Both the position numbers and the translations under genes were made by a program. 64,000 nucleotides of DNA, taken from Hyphomicrobiaceae bacterium (GTDB taxonomy: Bacteria; Pseudomonadota; Alphaproteobacteria; Rhizobiales; Hyphomicrobiaceae). Location: the NCBI GenBank assembly GCA_025359185.1, contig JANYHF010000083.1, positions 1 to 64,000 of the forward strand. The letters are read 5' to 3'. The notes under the pieces were generated by a model that was given only the letters and a program-made list of their open reading frames with translations, was not told the DNA's origin and ran no database searches. Shown here piece by piece: positions 1 through 9,487 of this stretch (the first letter of the stretch is position 1; every line of letters starts with the position of its first letter).

Positions 1-532
1 CGCCGCCGCTCAACCGTCGAAATGATCTCGGCCGCCATGTCTCTTACCGTCCATAACCTCGTGGATAAGGACAGTATGCTTCACCCGATCCGCCACTCGC
101 CGGCAAGCCACCATGCCCGCAGTCGTGAGGGGACGCTTACAATCCTCCACATCAGCGGCGGTTCTAAGGACCGCCGCAAAACAACACCTAACGCGGCCGC
201 GCCGATAATCCGCCTACACCTAAATATCCTTACGAGGTGTCTTGCCGATGCTCGACGCTTGAACCGGACTTGGCGGATCCCAATTCCGCTCAAACCAACT
301 CGTGCACACGTTATCCACAAGCTAGTCGTGTCGCGGCTGCAACAGTTCGACCGCAAACTCGGTTGCCGTCTGTTTATGACAGCCCACTGTCATGGAGGTG
401 TCGTGCCGCGCCGCGAGGGCCCGCCCAAACCGGCCCCGGATGTGGATCCTTAACGGCTTTGATCGGACCAGCGCGGGGCGTCCCATTTGGTCACTGTAAC
501 GTTTGAGTTGTAGCTTATTGGAGTAGAGTGGC
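1..532. other. non-coding stretch with DnaA-box-like 9-mers
   Basis: No convincing gene lies here: the ORFs on both strands are low-complexity arginine/proline-rich shadows with no recognisable domain. The 3' end is the leader of the porin gene, with a GGAGTAGAG ribosome binding site at 520-528. A perfect DnaA-box 9-mer, TTATCCACA, sits at 311-319 on the plus strand, and a one-mismatch copy (TTATCCACG) is on the minus strand at 60-68. Two boxes 250 bases apart do not make an origin, and the sequence before position 1 is not visible. Confidence 0.4.
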
Positions 533-1846
533 ATGACTGGGGGACTGTTCAAATCGGCCAGCACATTGGCCAACCTCGCCGCAGCCGGCCTGATGGTTGG
601 CAGCGTTGCGATGACACTGAAGGCCGCCTGTGCGGCTGATCTTGGCGGCGACTGTTGCGCCGACCTGGAAGAGCGCGTTGCTGAGCTTGAAGCAACGACG
701 GCCCGCAAGGGTAATAAGAAGATCTCTCTGACGGTAACCGGCCGAGTCAATGCGAACATGCTGTATTGAAATGGCAGCTTCGGCGTCAGCGATACACAGT
801 CAGCTGCCAAGGGACCAAGCAGTGATCTATACTTCGGCAACGTGGGCCACAACGAGTCGAACTTCAAGATCAAGGGCGACGGCAAAATCAACAAAGATGT
901 CACGGCCGGTTTCTCGATGGAAATCCGCAATGATTTCAGTGTGGTTGGTTTTCCCGACCAATCCGTTGATCAGCATGGCCCGGACTTGCAGCCGCGCAGT
1001 ATGTATGTGTTTGTCAAGAGTTCGAGCCTGGGTGAAATCCGCCTCGGGCGCACAACCGCAGCGTCGGATGACGGCTGGTATCAGGAGCTTGGCACCTCGA
1101 CCGTTGGTGGTCTGGCTGGCGATCTGTTCGCCGGCGGCTTCAAGTTCCGTGACAACACTGCCGCGCACAGCTTGACCGGCTACACTTGGACACAGGCGTT
1201 GGGTGAGTGGACGGATAGCAGTTCTGTCAACCGCATCACATACATCAAGCCAACTCTTGGCGGGTTCGTTGGCAAAGTTGCTTTCGGCGGCGCCGACGCG
1301 GTTGATGCGTCATAGAGCTGGACTGGCAAGTTCGACACGTTCAGCGCTGTCGCGGGCGTTGGTTACAATGCCTATCAGGAGCATGAACTCGCTAAGGGCG
1401 GCTTCGGTAAGGGCATCGGCACGAAGCAGACAGACTATGGGTTTTCGGGCTCCATCTCCGAGAGCGGCTCTGGTCTGTTCCTCACCGGCGCTTATGGCGT
1501 CGCAACCGTTGACGATAGCGCGTACACCGACAAAACTTTCTACATGATCCATGGCGGCTGGGCCAAGAACGTGACGGCCCTAGGTCTGACCACGATCGAT
1601 GCTCAGTATTACAAAGCCAACAACGGCGTGAACGATTTCAACTTGCTCGATAAGGCTGCGGTCATGTCGTCAACAGGCCACACCATCGGCTTTGGCATCG
1701 ATCAGGCATTGGACCCGGTCGCCAGCAACATCTACCTGCACGCCCAGCGTGACACGCTGGATCCAAGTGCTGAGATTACCGCCAAGAAGAAGATCGACTC
1801 GCAATCGATCGACAGCATCACCGCCGGCATGTTCGTCCGTTTCTAG
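533..1846 (+). pseudogene. outer-membrane porin interrupted by two in-frame stop codons
   Basis: This is an Alphaproteobacteria-type porin, which would form a beta-barrel channel for small hydrophilic solutes. The single reading frame starts at ATG 533 after a good ribosome binding site. It has a signal peptide ending near AACAAD, a coiled segment (DLEERVAELEATTARK), barrel-like alternating strands, and ends in AGMFVRF, the terminal aromatic residue needed for barrel assembly. The frame is kept over all 437 codons but carries TGA at 767-769 (LY*NGSFG, where porins commonly have Trp) and TAG at 1313-1315 (DAS*SWTGKF). Neither is a frameshift, so the decay looks recent. A sequencing or assembly error is the alternative. 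A terminator follows, so the unit was once a normal monocistronic gene. Confidence 0.85.
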
Positions 1847-1882
1847 CCTACACCATCTTCACCACCATGACCAACTCGAAGA

Positions 1883-1909
1883 GATGCCCTGACCAGGCAT
1901 CCCTTTTTT
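1883..1909 (+). terminator. rho-independent terminator of the porin gene
   Basis: A six-base-pair stem (GATGCC 1883-1888 with GGCATC 1896-1901) around a seven-base loop is followed by CC and a run of six T at 1904-1909. It lies 37 bases after the porin stop codon and before ubiG. Confidence 0.8.
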
Positions 1910-1980
1910 ATGACTGCCAATGGCCGCCGCGACACGCGCCCGCCTTGACACTTTGGCAAGGCGGGCCCTCAATCGGTGTG

Positions 1981-2742
1981 ATGAACACCAGCACCACCCG
2001 CAATTCCTCAACCCTCGATGTCGCCGAGGTTGACCGTTTCCGCAAGCTCGCCGACGATTGGTGGGACCATAAGGGACGTATGCGCCCCTTGCACGAGATC
2101 GCACCAACGCGGCTTGGCCATATCCGCGCCGAGGCCTGCCGGCATTTCGGCCGCGACGTCAAAGCCATGCGTGCGCTAGACGGCTTGCGCGTCCTCGACA
2201 TCGGCTGCGCCGCCGGCCTCGTCTGCGAACCTGTCGCGCGCATGGGCGGCCGCGTCACCGGTATTGATCCTGGGCCGGAGCTTATTGCTGCGGCCAAGGC
2301 CCACGCCATCGCCTCGGGCCTCACCATCGACTATCGCAATGCGCGCACGGAAGATCTGGCCGCCGCCGGTGAAACCTTCGACATGGTACTATGCCTGGAA
2401 GTAGTCGAACACGTACCAGATGTTGGCGCGTTTTTAGCCACGTGCGCAAAACTGGTCGCGCCCGGTGGTCTGATGATCGTGTCCACAATCAACCGCACGC
2501 TGAAGGCGTTCGCGCTTGCCATCGTCGGCGCAGAATATGTGCTGCGCTGGCTGCCGCGCGGCACGCATGAATGGAACCGGTTCGTGACGCCGGCGGAACT
2601 TGCAGGGCATTTGACACGCCAAGGCCTTGCCACTGCGGAACCACGCGGTATGATTTACAATCCGTTGGCGACGGGTTGGAGCCTGAGCAGTGACAGCGAA
2701 GTGAACTACTTCCTTTCGGCGTCACGCCCTGGCTGGGTATGA
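1981..2742 (+). CDS. ubiG: ubiquinone biosynthesis O-methyltransferase UbiG
   Basis: UbiG is a SAM-dependent methyltransferase that performs both O-methylations of ubiquinone biosynthesis. The 253-residue product has the class I SAM-binding signature VLDIGCAAG near residue 70, an acidic motif after the second strand (GIDPG), and the UbiG-type segments WWDHKGRMRPLHEI near the start and GTHEWNRFVTP in the C-terminal third. I chose ATG 1981 because homology begins just after it. The frame stays open upstream to 1867, but that part overlaps the porin terminator and looks non-coding. It faces argB tail to tail. Confidence 0.93.
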   Translation: MNTSTTRNSSTLDVAEVDRFRKLADDWWDHKGRMRPLHEIAPTRLGHIRAEACRHFGRDVKAMRALDGLRVLDIGCAAGLVCEPVARMGGRVTGIDPGPELIAAAKAHAIASGLTIDYRNARTEDLAAAGETFDMVLCLEVVEHVPDVGAFLATCAKLVAPGGLMIVSTINRTLKAFALAIVGAEYVLRWLPRGTHEWNRFVTPAELAGHLTRQGLATAEPRGMIYNPLATGWSLSSDSEVNYFLSASRPGWV

Positions 2743-2769
2743 CGTCCAGTCATCAGATCGCCTCCGTCT

Positions 2770-3672
2770 TCACCGTGTCCCCAAGAACGTCCCCGCGCCG
2801 TGCTCCGTGAAGAGCTCCAATAGTACCGCGTGCGGAGTTTTCCCGTTCAAGATCACCACCGCCTGCACGCCCGCTTCGACCACGGCGATGCACCCCTCCA
2901 CCTTCGGGATCATGCCGCCAGTGATGGTGCCATCGGCGATCAACCCGCGCGCCTTGGAGACCGTCAGCTCAGAGATCAATTTCCCCTGCTTGTCCAGCAC
3001 ACCATCCACGTCCGTCAGCAGCAGCAGCCGCTTGGCCTTCAGCACCTGCGCCAGGCTTGACGCAAATGTGTCGGCATTGACGTTCAGCGTTTCGCCCTCT
3101 GCCGAAACCGCCAATGGCGCTACCACCGGGATTAGGTCGCTCTTGGTGAACACGTCGATGATGTACGGGTTCACGGAAACAGGCTCGCCGACATAGCCCA
3201 TGTCCACCGCGCGCATTAAATTCGAGCCCGGATCGGCCACAGTCTTTTTATCGATCTTGCGCGCCGTCATCAGATGCGCGTCCTTGCCGCTGATGCCCAC
3301 GGCATTGCCGCCCTCGCGCGCGATCGCGGCCACGATCTCCTTGTTGATGGAGCCCGACAGTACCATCTCAACGACATCCACCGTCGGCTTGTCGGTGATG
3401 CGCAGGCCGTCGGCGAATTCCGACTTGATCGACAGCTTGTCGAGCATCTTGCCGATCTGCGGGCCGCCGCCGTGCACCACGACTGGGTTCACGCCGGCCT
3501 GCTTCAGCATGACGATGTCGCATGCAAAGCAGCGCGCGAGTTCCGGGTCGCCCATAGCGTGGCCACCGTATTTGACCACGATGGTCTGGCGGTCGTAGCG
3601 CAGCATGAAGGGCAGCGCCTCGGAGAGGAGGGCGGCCTGGGCGATCGGGTCAGTAGCTGTCTTCTCCGCCAT
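2770..3672 (-). CDS. argB: acetylglutamate kinase ArgB
   Basis: ArgB phosphorylates N-acetyl-L-glutamate, the second step of arginine biosynthesis. The 300-residue product has the normal family length and the amino-acid-kinase motifs VVKYGGHAM near residue 35, [10 protein letters not shown] near residue 67, and a C-terminal nucleotide-binding part with [12 protein letters not shown] and [10 protein letters not shown]. Many Rhizobiales carry engB immediately next to argB. Here the two are separated by 2.6 kb holding a structured repeat and the Clp-N-type gene on the other strand, which suggests an insertion. Confidence 0.96.
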   Translation of the reverse strand: MAEKTATDPIAQAALLSEALPFMLRYDRQTIVVKYGGHAMGDPELARCFACDIVMLKQAGVNPVVVHGGGPQIGKMLDKLSIKSEFADGLRITDKPTVDVVEMVLSGSINKEIVAAIAREGGNAVGISGKDAHLMTARKIDKKTVADPGSNLMRAVDMGYVGEPVSVNPYIIDVFTKSDLIPVVAPLAVSAEGETLNVNADTFASSLAQVLKAKRLLLLTDVDGVLDKQGKLISELTVSKARGLIADGTITGGMIPKVEGCIAVVEAGVQAVVILNGKTPHAVLLELFTEHGAGTFLGTR

Positions 3673-4130
3673 CGGTGCGAGGTTCCAAGAATGGGACGAA
3701 TTTTGCCCCTTATAGACATCCCGGCCGGAGGCTCAACCGAAACCGCACTGTGTCACGGTCTGTGACCCGCCAAGCCCGATTTACGGAGCACCCTCAGACC
3801 GCCTGGAGTTTCACCCGGCGTCAGTTGCAGGCTGCTTTGAACGTGCGCGCTGTAGCGTCAAGGCCAAGCCGGCACGCCACTTTTTGAAGCGGCTCTGGAG
3901 CCCAGGCGATGCCATCACTCCCAGCGCCTTGCGAAACGGGGTCAGATCCGAAGTAAGTTCGCGCGCGTCTTCGTCAGCGATGCTGCCTGGATAGCCGGGT
4001 CAAGCCCGGCCATGACGTTGGAATTTAGTTGGCTTGACCTCAAGCAACAGAAGATCGCGTGTAAATAGTGCATTTTACCATTCCAGAAACTTCATTTTTA
4101 AGTCCAAATCCATTTATGTATACTACCCTA
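3673..4130. other. gene-free stretch upstream of argB
   Basis: No plausible gene is seen on either strand. It holds the upstream region of argB at one end and an AT-rich, promoter-like segment just before the structured element at 4131. It also carries a palindromic repeat unit at 3985-4017, listed separately. Confidence 0.5.
3985..4017. repeat. short palindromic repeat unit
   Basis: A perfect hairpin, GCCGGG (3994-3999) and CCCGGC (4005-4010) around the loop TCAAG, is set in the context CTGGATAGCC...CATGACG. This wording is typical of dispersed intergenic palindromes in Rhizobiales genomes. It is non-coding. Confidence 0.6.
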
Positions 4131-4425
4131 ATCTTGCACGGACCAGGGCTGCACTCGAGGGTGTCTTGATTGTGCCGAGGAAGAGCAGCGCCTGGATCGC
4201 CTGCCGCACAGGTGGGTCCAGGGGGCCACCGTCGCACGCCAGGGGTGAGATTCCCTGGAGTGGAGCAGCCCACAGAGGAACAAGGCCGTCGTGGGGACGA
4301 GTCCCATCTAGCCTAACCGCAAGTGGCGACGCCAAGGTCCGAAAAGAACGTTGCCGCGGGGCGGTCAAGGACCGCTTCACTGGAACTACCAGTACCTTGC
4401 GGACTTTGACTGCCCCCCGCCCTGA
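4131..4425 (+). ncRNA. candidate structured RNA element, copy A
   Basis: This element is repeated in opposite orientation at 14043-14333. The 103-base core 4229-4331 differs from copy B at only four positions, without gaps. Predicted helices are CCTGGA/TCCAGG (4191-4196, 4217-4222) enclosing CCTG/CAGG (4200-4203, 4209-4212); CGTCGC/GCGACG (4230-4235, 4326-4331) closing a multi-branch core; CCAGGGG with TCCCTGG; GTGG/CCAC (4260-4263, 4270-4273); GTGGG/CCCAT (4291-4295, 4303-4307); and GCGGTC/GACCGC (4361-4366, 4370-4375). An AT-rich segment with TATACT at 4119-4124 lies upstream, although its -35 region is weak. Conservation of helices rather than of any reading frame argues for RNA. The family is not identified; an ORF-less HEARO/omega-RNA-like element is one possibility. 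Confidence 0.6.
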
Positions 4426-4691
4426 TCACCGGAACGGCTCATATAACGACAGGATCACATAGCTTGTATATACACGCTATTGATAACGACTTGGGCCTCG
4501 AATGACATTCAGTCTATCGGCGGCTGGCACTTGCTTGGCCAGATGGGTGGGTGCAGGGTTATGTTGGCCGCTGTTACAACCGGTCTTGGGTGCGTCCCGG
4601 CCATGCCAACGCCTTCGAATCGCCAGGTTCGCAAGGCCTTGAGAGCTGTTGAAAAGATGTGTGTTGAGTAGCCGGTGGAGTCTCGTCTCGA
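4426..4691. other. intergenic stretch before the Clp-N-type gene
   Basis: I see no gene or clear repeat. The segment ends in the leader of the next gene, with GGTGGAG about 11 bases before ATG 4692. Confidence 0.4.
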
Positions 4692-6275
4692 ATGCCGAAT
4701 ATGCCGAACGCTTCGTCCGCATCTGCCCCAACGTCGCCGCAACTGGCTGCGACGCTGGAACGTGCGTTGGTCTATGCCGAGGAGCAGGCGCACCGGCAGG
4801 TTACGGCGGAGCATCTGCTGCTGGCTCTGACCGAAGACAGGGATGCCATGGGTATCCTGACGCGCAAGGGTATCGACATCGATCATATGCGCAACGAGGT
4901 GGCAGGGCTGGTCAGCGGTAACAATGACCGGTTCGAGGCCACAGAACCGGGCCAACCGGCCTATGGGGCCGACCTAATGCGGGTTATGAACACAGCCGGT
5001 GGTGCTGCCAGTCCGCGCCGTCCGGTCGATGGCGCGCTAGTGCTGGCGGCGCTGATCGCCGATGGCACGACGCCATCGGCCGAGCTGATCAAGCTCTATG
5101 GCCTGACCTTCGATGACATCACCCGGCTGCCACCGGGTCTGGCGGCTCCCGCGCCAATTGTGCAGGTACCGCAACAGCCACCGGCTCTCGCCAGCGTTCG
5201 CGCGGCGGCACGCGAGATCGCGCTTGGCCAGCAGCGGACACGGCGTGAGTTTCCAGCCCCACCCCCTCAGCAGACTCAGCCCACCGGCAGCACGCTGCGG
5301 CGTCCACCAGCGTCCTATCCGCCGCCCGTGCCTCAGCCGGTACCCCGCGATGACTATGCGGACGGCGCAGCCGTCAATGGCCATGGCGGCCTAAATGGAT
5401 ATGGTGCCGATCCGCCGCAAGCGCCCGCGTTTCGCCCGGCACCCGCCCCGCAGCAGGTTTACGCACCCCCGGCACCCGGTTGGCCCGGCCCGGCCCTGCC
5501 ACAGCCGGGCTACGGTTACGATCCAACCGCCAACACCGCCGATTGGAATCAGTATGCCTATCCCGAGGCGGAAGCTGGCGGTTTTGCGGAACCTGCGCCG
5601 GCCTGGACCGACGGCGTGCCGCCAGACATCGCGCCCATCCGCCAAGCCCGGCGGGATCCTGATTCCGCCCCTCCCCCCCGGCAGCCGCCAGCCGCCAGGC
5701 CGCAATCCCAGGACCGGCGACCGGCTGGCAAAGGGCGCAGGGCCGCTGAGCGGAGCGTCATCGTTGAGAACATTCCGCGCCAGATGGTGATCGGCGCACC
5801 GCACATTATTGAAGCGCGGATTGCACGGCACAGCATCGAAGGTTTGATGCTGGGTAGTGGCGCCGATGGCGTGGCCAATCTGCAGGATTTGCCCACAACG
5901 CTCGCCCTGACGGTGCGGATGCGCACACCCGATGGCGGGGTGATGATCGAGGCGGGGTCACCCGAGACGCAATGGATGGAGAGCGTTCTGGGTTTGCAGC
6001 AGGATGATTTCGCCAGCTGGCGCTGGACCGTCACGCCCAAATGGTCCGGGGCGACCAATCTGCAGCTTATCGCGTCAGCGCGCGCCATTGATCCGGCCGG
6101 GCTGATGTCCGAGATGGCGCTGCCTGATCATGCTGTTGATGTGCGCATCGTCACCAATTTCGGGGCACTGGCAGGCCGGTCGGCGTTCTGGATTTTTCTG
6201 GTTGTGCTGCTGGGCGGGATTGGCGCGATCGTCGAGTCCACTATGCATATATTCAGCACGCTGATTGGACGCTGA
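4692..6275 (+). CDS. Clp-N domain protein with proline-rich linker, beta domain and C-terminal membrane anchor
   Basis: The 527-residue product starts with a double Clp-N (Clp R) repeat, about residues 14-140 (ALVYAEEQAHRQVTAEHLLL, then GADLMRVMNTA and VDGALVLAALI), the substrate/adaptor-binding module of ClpA/ClpC. No AAA+ ATPase follows. Instead there is a long proline/alanine/glutamine-rich linker (about 150-355), a probable beta-rich domain (about 360-500, with MVIGAPHIIEARIARHSIEG and a SPETQW motif) and one transmembrane helix near the C-terminus (AFWIFLVVLLGGIGAIV). From memory, a similar C-terminal domain occurs in some alphaproteobacterial TIR-domain proteins. The function is unknown. 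It is convergent with engB, 10 bases away. The start could also be ATG 4701. Confidence 0.8.
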   Translation: MPNMPNASSASAPTSPQLAATLERALVYAEEQAHRQVTAEHLLLALTEDRDAMGILTRKGIDIDHMRNEVAGLVSGNNDRFEATEPGQPAYGADLMRVMNTAGGAASPRRPVDGALVLAALIADGTTPSAELIKLYGLTFDDITRLPPGLAAPAPIVQVPQQPPALASVRAAAREIALGQQRTRREFPAPPPQQTQPTGSTLRRPPASYPPPVPQPVPRDDYADGAAVNGHGGLNGYGADPPQAPAFRPAPAPQQVYAPPAPGWPGPALPQPGYGYDPTANTADWNQYAYPEAEAGGFAEPAPAWTDGVPPDIAPIRQARRDPDSAPPPRQPPAARPQSQDRRPAGKGRRAAERSVIVENIPRQMVIGAPHIIEARIARHSIEGLMLGSGADGVANLQDLPTTLALTVRMRTPDGGVMIEAGSPETQWMESVLGLQQDDFASWRWTVTPKWSGATNLQLIASARAIDPAGLMSEMALPDHAVDVRIVTNFGALAGRSAFWIFLVVLLGGIGAIVESTMHIFSTLIGR

Positions 6276-6285
6276 GATGTGGCTC

Positions 6286-6930
6286 TTAGAGGCAACCCGC
6301 AATCGTAGCCCTGAGTTCAGGGATGCCGTCGCCCTTGCCGGCGCTGGTATCCAGCAGGAACGGAAACGCGGCGGGGCGTTTGGCCAGTCTTGCCAGCGTG
6401 CCGTGGCGCACTTTCTCCAGCTCACCGCCAGACAACTTGTCGACTTTCGTCAGCACGATTTGATAGGAGACCGCCGTCTCGTCGAGCAAATCGAGGATTT
6501 CGCCATCGGTGGATTTGATGCCGTGGCGGCTGTCGATCAGCACGAACACGCGGCGAAGCGACGTGCGGCCGCGCAGATAGTCTTTGACAAGCCGCGTCCA
6601 GGCCTCGACCTTGGCTTTGGGGGCCTCGGCATAGCCGTAGCCGGGCATATCGACGATGTAGAACGTGCGGGCAAGATCGCTGAAGTAGTTCAGCTCCTGG
6701 GTGCGGCCTGGCGTGTTGGAGGTACGAGCAAGTTTGCCATGGCCAGTCAAGGCATTGATCAGGCTGGATTTACCGACATTCGAGCGGCCAGCAAAAGCGA
6801 TCTCGGGCAGGTCCATCGGCGGCAGATGTTCGAGCGCGACGACACCCTTTGTGAACTCCCACCCGCGCCGGAACAAGGCTTCGCCCCGGGCGATGTCGGC
6901 GGAGTTCAGGACAGGAATATCCAGGCTCAT
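6286..6930 (-). CDS. engB: ribosome biogenesis GTPase YihA/EngB
   Basis: EngB is an essential TRAFAC-class GTPase for assembly of the large ribosomal subunit. The 214-residue product has all G motifs: GRSNVGKSS (G1), TPGRT (G2), DMPGYGYA (G3) and TKVDK (G4). The frame is open further upstream to 7206, but that extension lies inside yidC and is histidine/arginine-rich noise. ATG 6930 overlaps the yidC stop by four bases (ATGA), which indicates translational coupling. Confidence 0.95.
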   Translation of the reverse strand: MSLDIPVLNSADIARGEALFRRGWEFTKGVVALEHLPPMDLPEIAFAGRSNVGKSSLINALTGHGKLARTSNTPGRTQELNYFSDLARTFYIVDMPGYGYAEAPKAKVEAWTRLVKDYLRGRTSLRRVFVLIDSRHGIKSTDGEILDLLDETAVSYQIVLTKVDKLSGGELEKVRHGTLARLAKRPAAFPFLLDTSAGKGDGIPELRATIAGCL

Positions 6931-8792
6931 GACGGTTGCGGGCCACCGCCTCCGATCCGCGACCGGATCCACGCCACACTTTCCTTGAAGTCCTTGACGA
7001 CATTCCCCAGCAGTTCCACCGGCACGCCCTGCCGTTTCATAATCATCGATTGCTGCAGGATGGTCAGTGTGTTGTTCCAGGCCCAGTAAATGACGAGGCC
7101 GGCTGGCGACGTTCCCAACATGAACGTGAAAATGATCGGCATGAACGTGAACATGCGCGCCTGTACCGGATCTGGCGGCGGCGGGTTCAGTTTCATCTGG
7201 AACCACATAGTGATACCCATGATTATCGGCCAGACGCCGAGATGCAAATAGGGGATGTAGTTTGGCACGTCGAAGGGCAACAGGCCGAACAAATTGAACA
7301 GGTTGCTGGGATCGGGCGCGGACAGATCGTGCACCCAGCCCAGGAACGGCGCATGGCGCATTTCGAGCGCCGTATTCAGCACACTATAGAGCGAGATGAA
7401 CACCGGGATTTGCAGCATGACAGGAATGCAGCCAATCATCGGATTGACGCCCTGGGCCTTGTACAGCTCCATCGTCGCCTGTTGTTGGCGCACCTTATCG
7501 TCCTTGAAGCGCTCCTGGATCTTGGCCATTTCAGGCTGCAATTTCTTCATCTTCGACATAGATTCGAAGGATTTGTTGGCCAGCGGATAAAACGCCAGTT
7601 TGACGATAACCGTCACCAGCAGGATTGCGATCCAGAATTGATGGACAAGGCCATAGAGGAAGTTGATGAGTGTAAACATCGGCTTGGTGAGCCAGAAGAA
7701 ATATTGACCCCAGTCGATAGTGTAGCTGAACAATGGAATGCCCTTGGCTTCATAACTGGCGACCAACTCGGCTTCCTTAGCGCCCGCGAACAATCTGTTT
7801 TCCAGCGCCTTGGTCTGTCCTGCGGGAATGACAAGCGGCTGGACGCCCGCAAAGCCGGAACTATAAACTGGCACGGTGCCGCTGAGGTGACCGATTGAAG
7901 CGACGTAGGGCAGGTCCTGTTGCGGCACCAAAGTAGCAGCCCAATACTTGTCCGTCATACCAAGCCAGCCGCCGGTGTCCTTGTAGTCAGGTACCCCTCC
8001 GTTTTTGAGCGCACCGTACGCATTATGCTGCACACGCCGCTCCGGAGAACCACTCACAAAGCCTTCAAAGGTCTGGTTGAGCAGCACCGGATCACCATGC
8101 CGCGAGAGCTTGGCGACGGGCGTCAGCGTCACATCTTTGCCAGATTTGTTGTTGATCTCGTCTTTGATTGTGAACATGTAATGGTCATCGATCGAGACTG
8201 TGCGCTTCAGGGCGAGACCGCCGCCAACGTCTGCGGTCAAAGTCACCTGGGCTGTCGCCGTCAGCTTGGCACCCACTGGCGCCTGCCAAACCGTTTGCGG
8301 ACCGACCAGCGGTTTGCCGTCAACGTCCTGCCAGCCGAAATCGGCGTGGTAGCCGCCCGGAAAACCTTGCGGCGAGAGCATCACGACCTGCGGGCTTTCA
8401 GGGTTGACAGTCTCGCGATAATTTTTCAATACGACGTCGTCGAAGCGTGCGCCTTGCAGCGAAATGGAACCTGACACAGCGGGTGCATCGATCACGATGC
8501 GCTGGCTCGCCGCCAGCGCTTCGGCACGGGTCGCAAAGGTGGCTGGATTTGGCGCTGAAGAACCCGTTGCAGGAGCCGCTGCGCCTGCTGGACTTCCCGC
8601 CGCTGGCTGCGCAATTCCATTTGGTGTGCCCGCCACCGGTTGCGATTGTGCGGTGAGCTTTGCTTCCATCTCGCGGCGCAGCTGTTCCTGGTGGGCGCGT
8701 GGCCAGGCGATAAAATACGACCACCCGGCGACAACGATCATGGACAGCACGACGGCGAGCATGAAGTTCTTCTGGCTTTGCTTGTCTTCCAT
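6927..8792 (-). CDS. yidC: membrane protein insertase YidC
   Basis: YidC inserts and folds inner-membrane proteins, alone or with SecYEG. At 621 residues it is the long proteobacterial form: an N-terminal signal-anchor helix ([20 protein letters not shown]), a large periplasmic beta domain (about 60-360), and the conserved C-terminal five-helix core starting near [19 protein letters not shown], with the hydrophilic-groove region and a final segment [13 protein letters not shown]. It follows rnpA by only five bases and overlaps engB, in the conserved order rpmH-rnpA-yidC-engB. Confidence 0.96.
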   Translation of the reverse strand: MEDKQSQKNFMLAVVLSMIVVAGWSYFIAWPRAHQEQLRREMEAKLTAQSQPVAGTPNGIAQPAAGSPAGAAAPATGSSAPNPATFATRAEALAASQRIVIDAPAVSGSISLQGARFDDVVLKNYRETVNPESPQVVMLSPQGFPGGYHADFGWQDVDGKPLVGPQTVWQAPVGAKLTATAQVTLTADVGGGLALKRTVSIDDHYMFTIKDEINNKSGKDVTLTPVAKLSRHGDPVLLNQTFEGFVSGSPERRVQHNAYGALKNGGVPDYKDTGGWLGMTDKYWAATLVPQQDLPYVASIGHLSGTVPVYSSGFAGVQPLVIPAGQTKALENRLFAGAKEAELVASYEAKGIPLFSYTIDWGQYFFWLTKPMFTLINFLYGLVHQFWIAILLVTVIVKLAFYPLANKSFESMSKMKKLQPEMAKIQERFKDDKVRQQQATMELYKAQGVNPMIGCIPVMLQIPVFISLYSVLNTALEMRHAPFLGWVHDLSAPDPSNLFNLFGLLPFDVPNYIPYLHLGVWPIIMGITMWFQMKLNPPPPDPVQARMFTFMPIIFTFMLGTSPAGLVIYWAWNNTLTILQQSMIMKRQGVPVELLGNVVKDFKESVAWIRSRIGGGGPQPS

Positions 8793-8797
8793 GACCT

Positions 8798-9298
8798 TCA
8801 GTCCCAGGCAGGGGTGCGAGGTTTTCGTTGGGCAGCGGAGTGATCCGCGCCCGGTGTCGATTGCGACTGGGGAGAGCTGGCTATGCCGTCTGCTTCGGGC
8901 AAGGGCTCAAGCACCATCTTGGCTTTGGAATTAGCCTTTCCCTTGTCATGCACGCGTTGCAACGCCACTTGCACGTCGCTTTGCAAATCGGCGAAGCGGC
9001 GGTCGAGAGCACCGTTCCGCGCGAACAACACATAGTCGAAATCGGGGTGGGCGAAAGGGCTGGCAGAGTGCCGCACGGCTTCACGCAACCGCCGTTTGAT
9101 CCGATTGCGCACAACGGCATCGCCGATTTTCTTGGTGACCGTGAAGCCGAAGCGGGCAACTTCGCCAGCCCCCAAGTCACTGACTTGTTCGCGCTCACGT
9201 GCCTCCAGCGAAAACGACACCGTCGACCAGCGCAGACCACCACGTACGCGCAAAAAGTCGGCGCGCCGCTTGATCGTTATGAGTTGCATGTCAAGCAT
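8798..9298 (-). CDS. rnpA: ribonuclease P protein component
   Basis: This is the basic protein subunit of RNase P, which helps the catalytic RNA trim tRNA 5' leaders. The 166-residue product contains the family signature RNRIKRRLREAVR and the preceding FGFTVTKKIGDAV. It is longer than the usual 115-130 residues because of a serine/proline-rich C-terminal tail of about 40 residues. Start ATG 9298 or ATG 9289 are both possible; neither has a clear ribosome binding site. It lies 48 bases after rpmH. Confidence 0.93.
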   Translation of the reverse strand: MLDMQLITIKRRADFLRVRGGLRWSTVSFSLEAREREQVSDLGAGEVARFGFTVTKKIGDAVVRNRIKRRLREAVRHSASPFAHPDFDYVLFARNGALDRRFADLQSDVQVALQRVHDKGKANSKAKMVLEPLPEADGIASSPQSQSTPGADHSAAQRKPRTPAWD

Positions 9299-9346
9299 GA
9301 GCGAGAAGTGCGAGCTGCGCTGGCCTGGCGCGCTGCTGCGCAGGGT

Positions 9347-9487
9347 CTACGCCGACAGCTTTTTGCGGCCCTTGGCACGCCGCCGGGCGAGCACGAGCCG
9401 ACCGCCCTTCGTGGCCATCCGCTGACGGAAACCGTGGCGATGCTTTCGAACCAGCCGGCTGGGTTGATAGGGTCTTTTTACGTTCAC
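9347..9487 (-). CDS. rpmH: 50S ribosomal protein L34
   Basis: A 46-residue product, too short for the usual ORF cut-offs, reads [20 protein letters not shown] at its start and continues with the L34 signature RMATKGGRL and ends GRKKLSA. The first codon is GTG (9487-9485): the residue before KRPYQ is encoded by GTA, which cannot start, and a GGAG lies about ten bases upstream of the GTG. Downstream come rnpA, yidC and engB, as in most bacteria. L34 is an rRNA-binding protein of the large ribosomal subunit. Confidence 0.94.
   Translation of the reverse strand: MNVKRPYQPSRLVRKHRHGFRQRMATKGGRLVLARRRAKGRKKLSA

Noticed and set aside
533-1846. TGA decoded as tryptophan or selenocysteine in the porin
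   Set aside because: Many genes here end in TGA, porins are not selenoproteins, and a separate TAG would need another explanation.
4034-4462. Open frame across RNA element copy A, with similar peptide on copy B (14058-14252)
   Set aside because: The peptides agree only because the DNA core does. Changes between copies preserve base pairing rather than amino acids, and the frames differ in length and ends.
6931-7206. N-terminal extension of EngB
   Set aside because: It lies within yidC and EngB homology starts at MSLDIPVLN; the ATGA overlap at 6927-6930 is typical.
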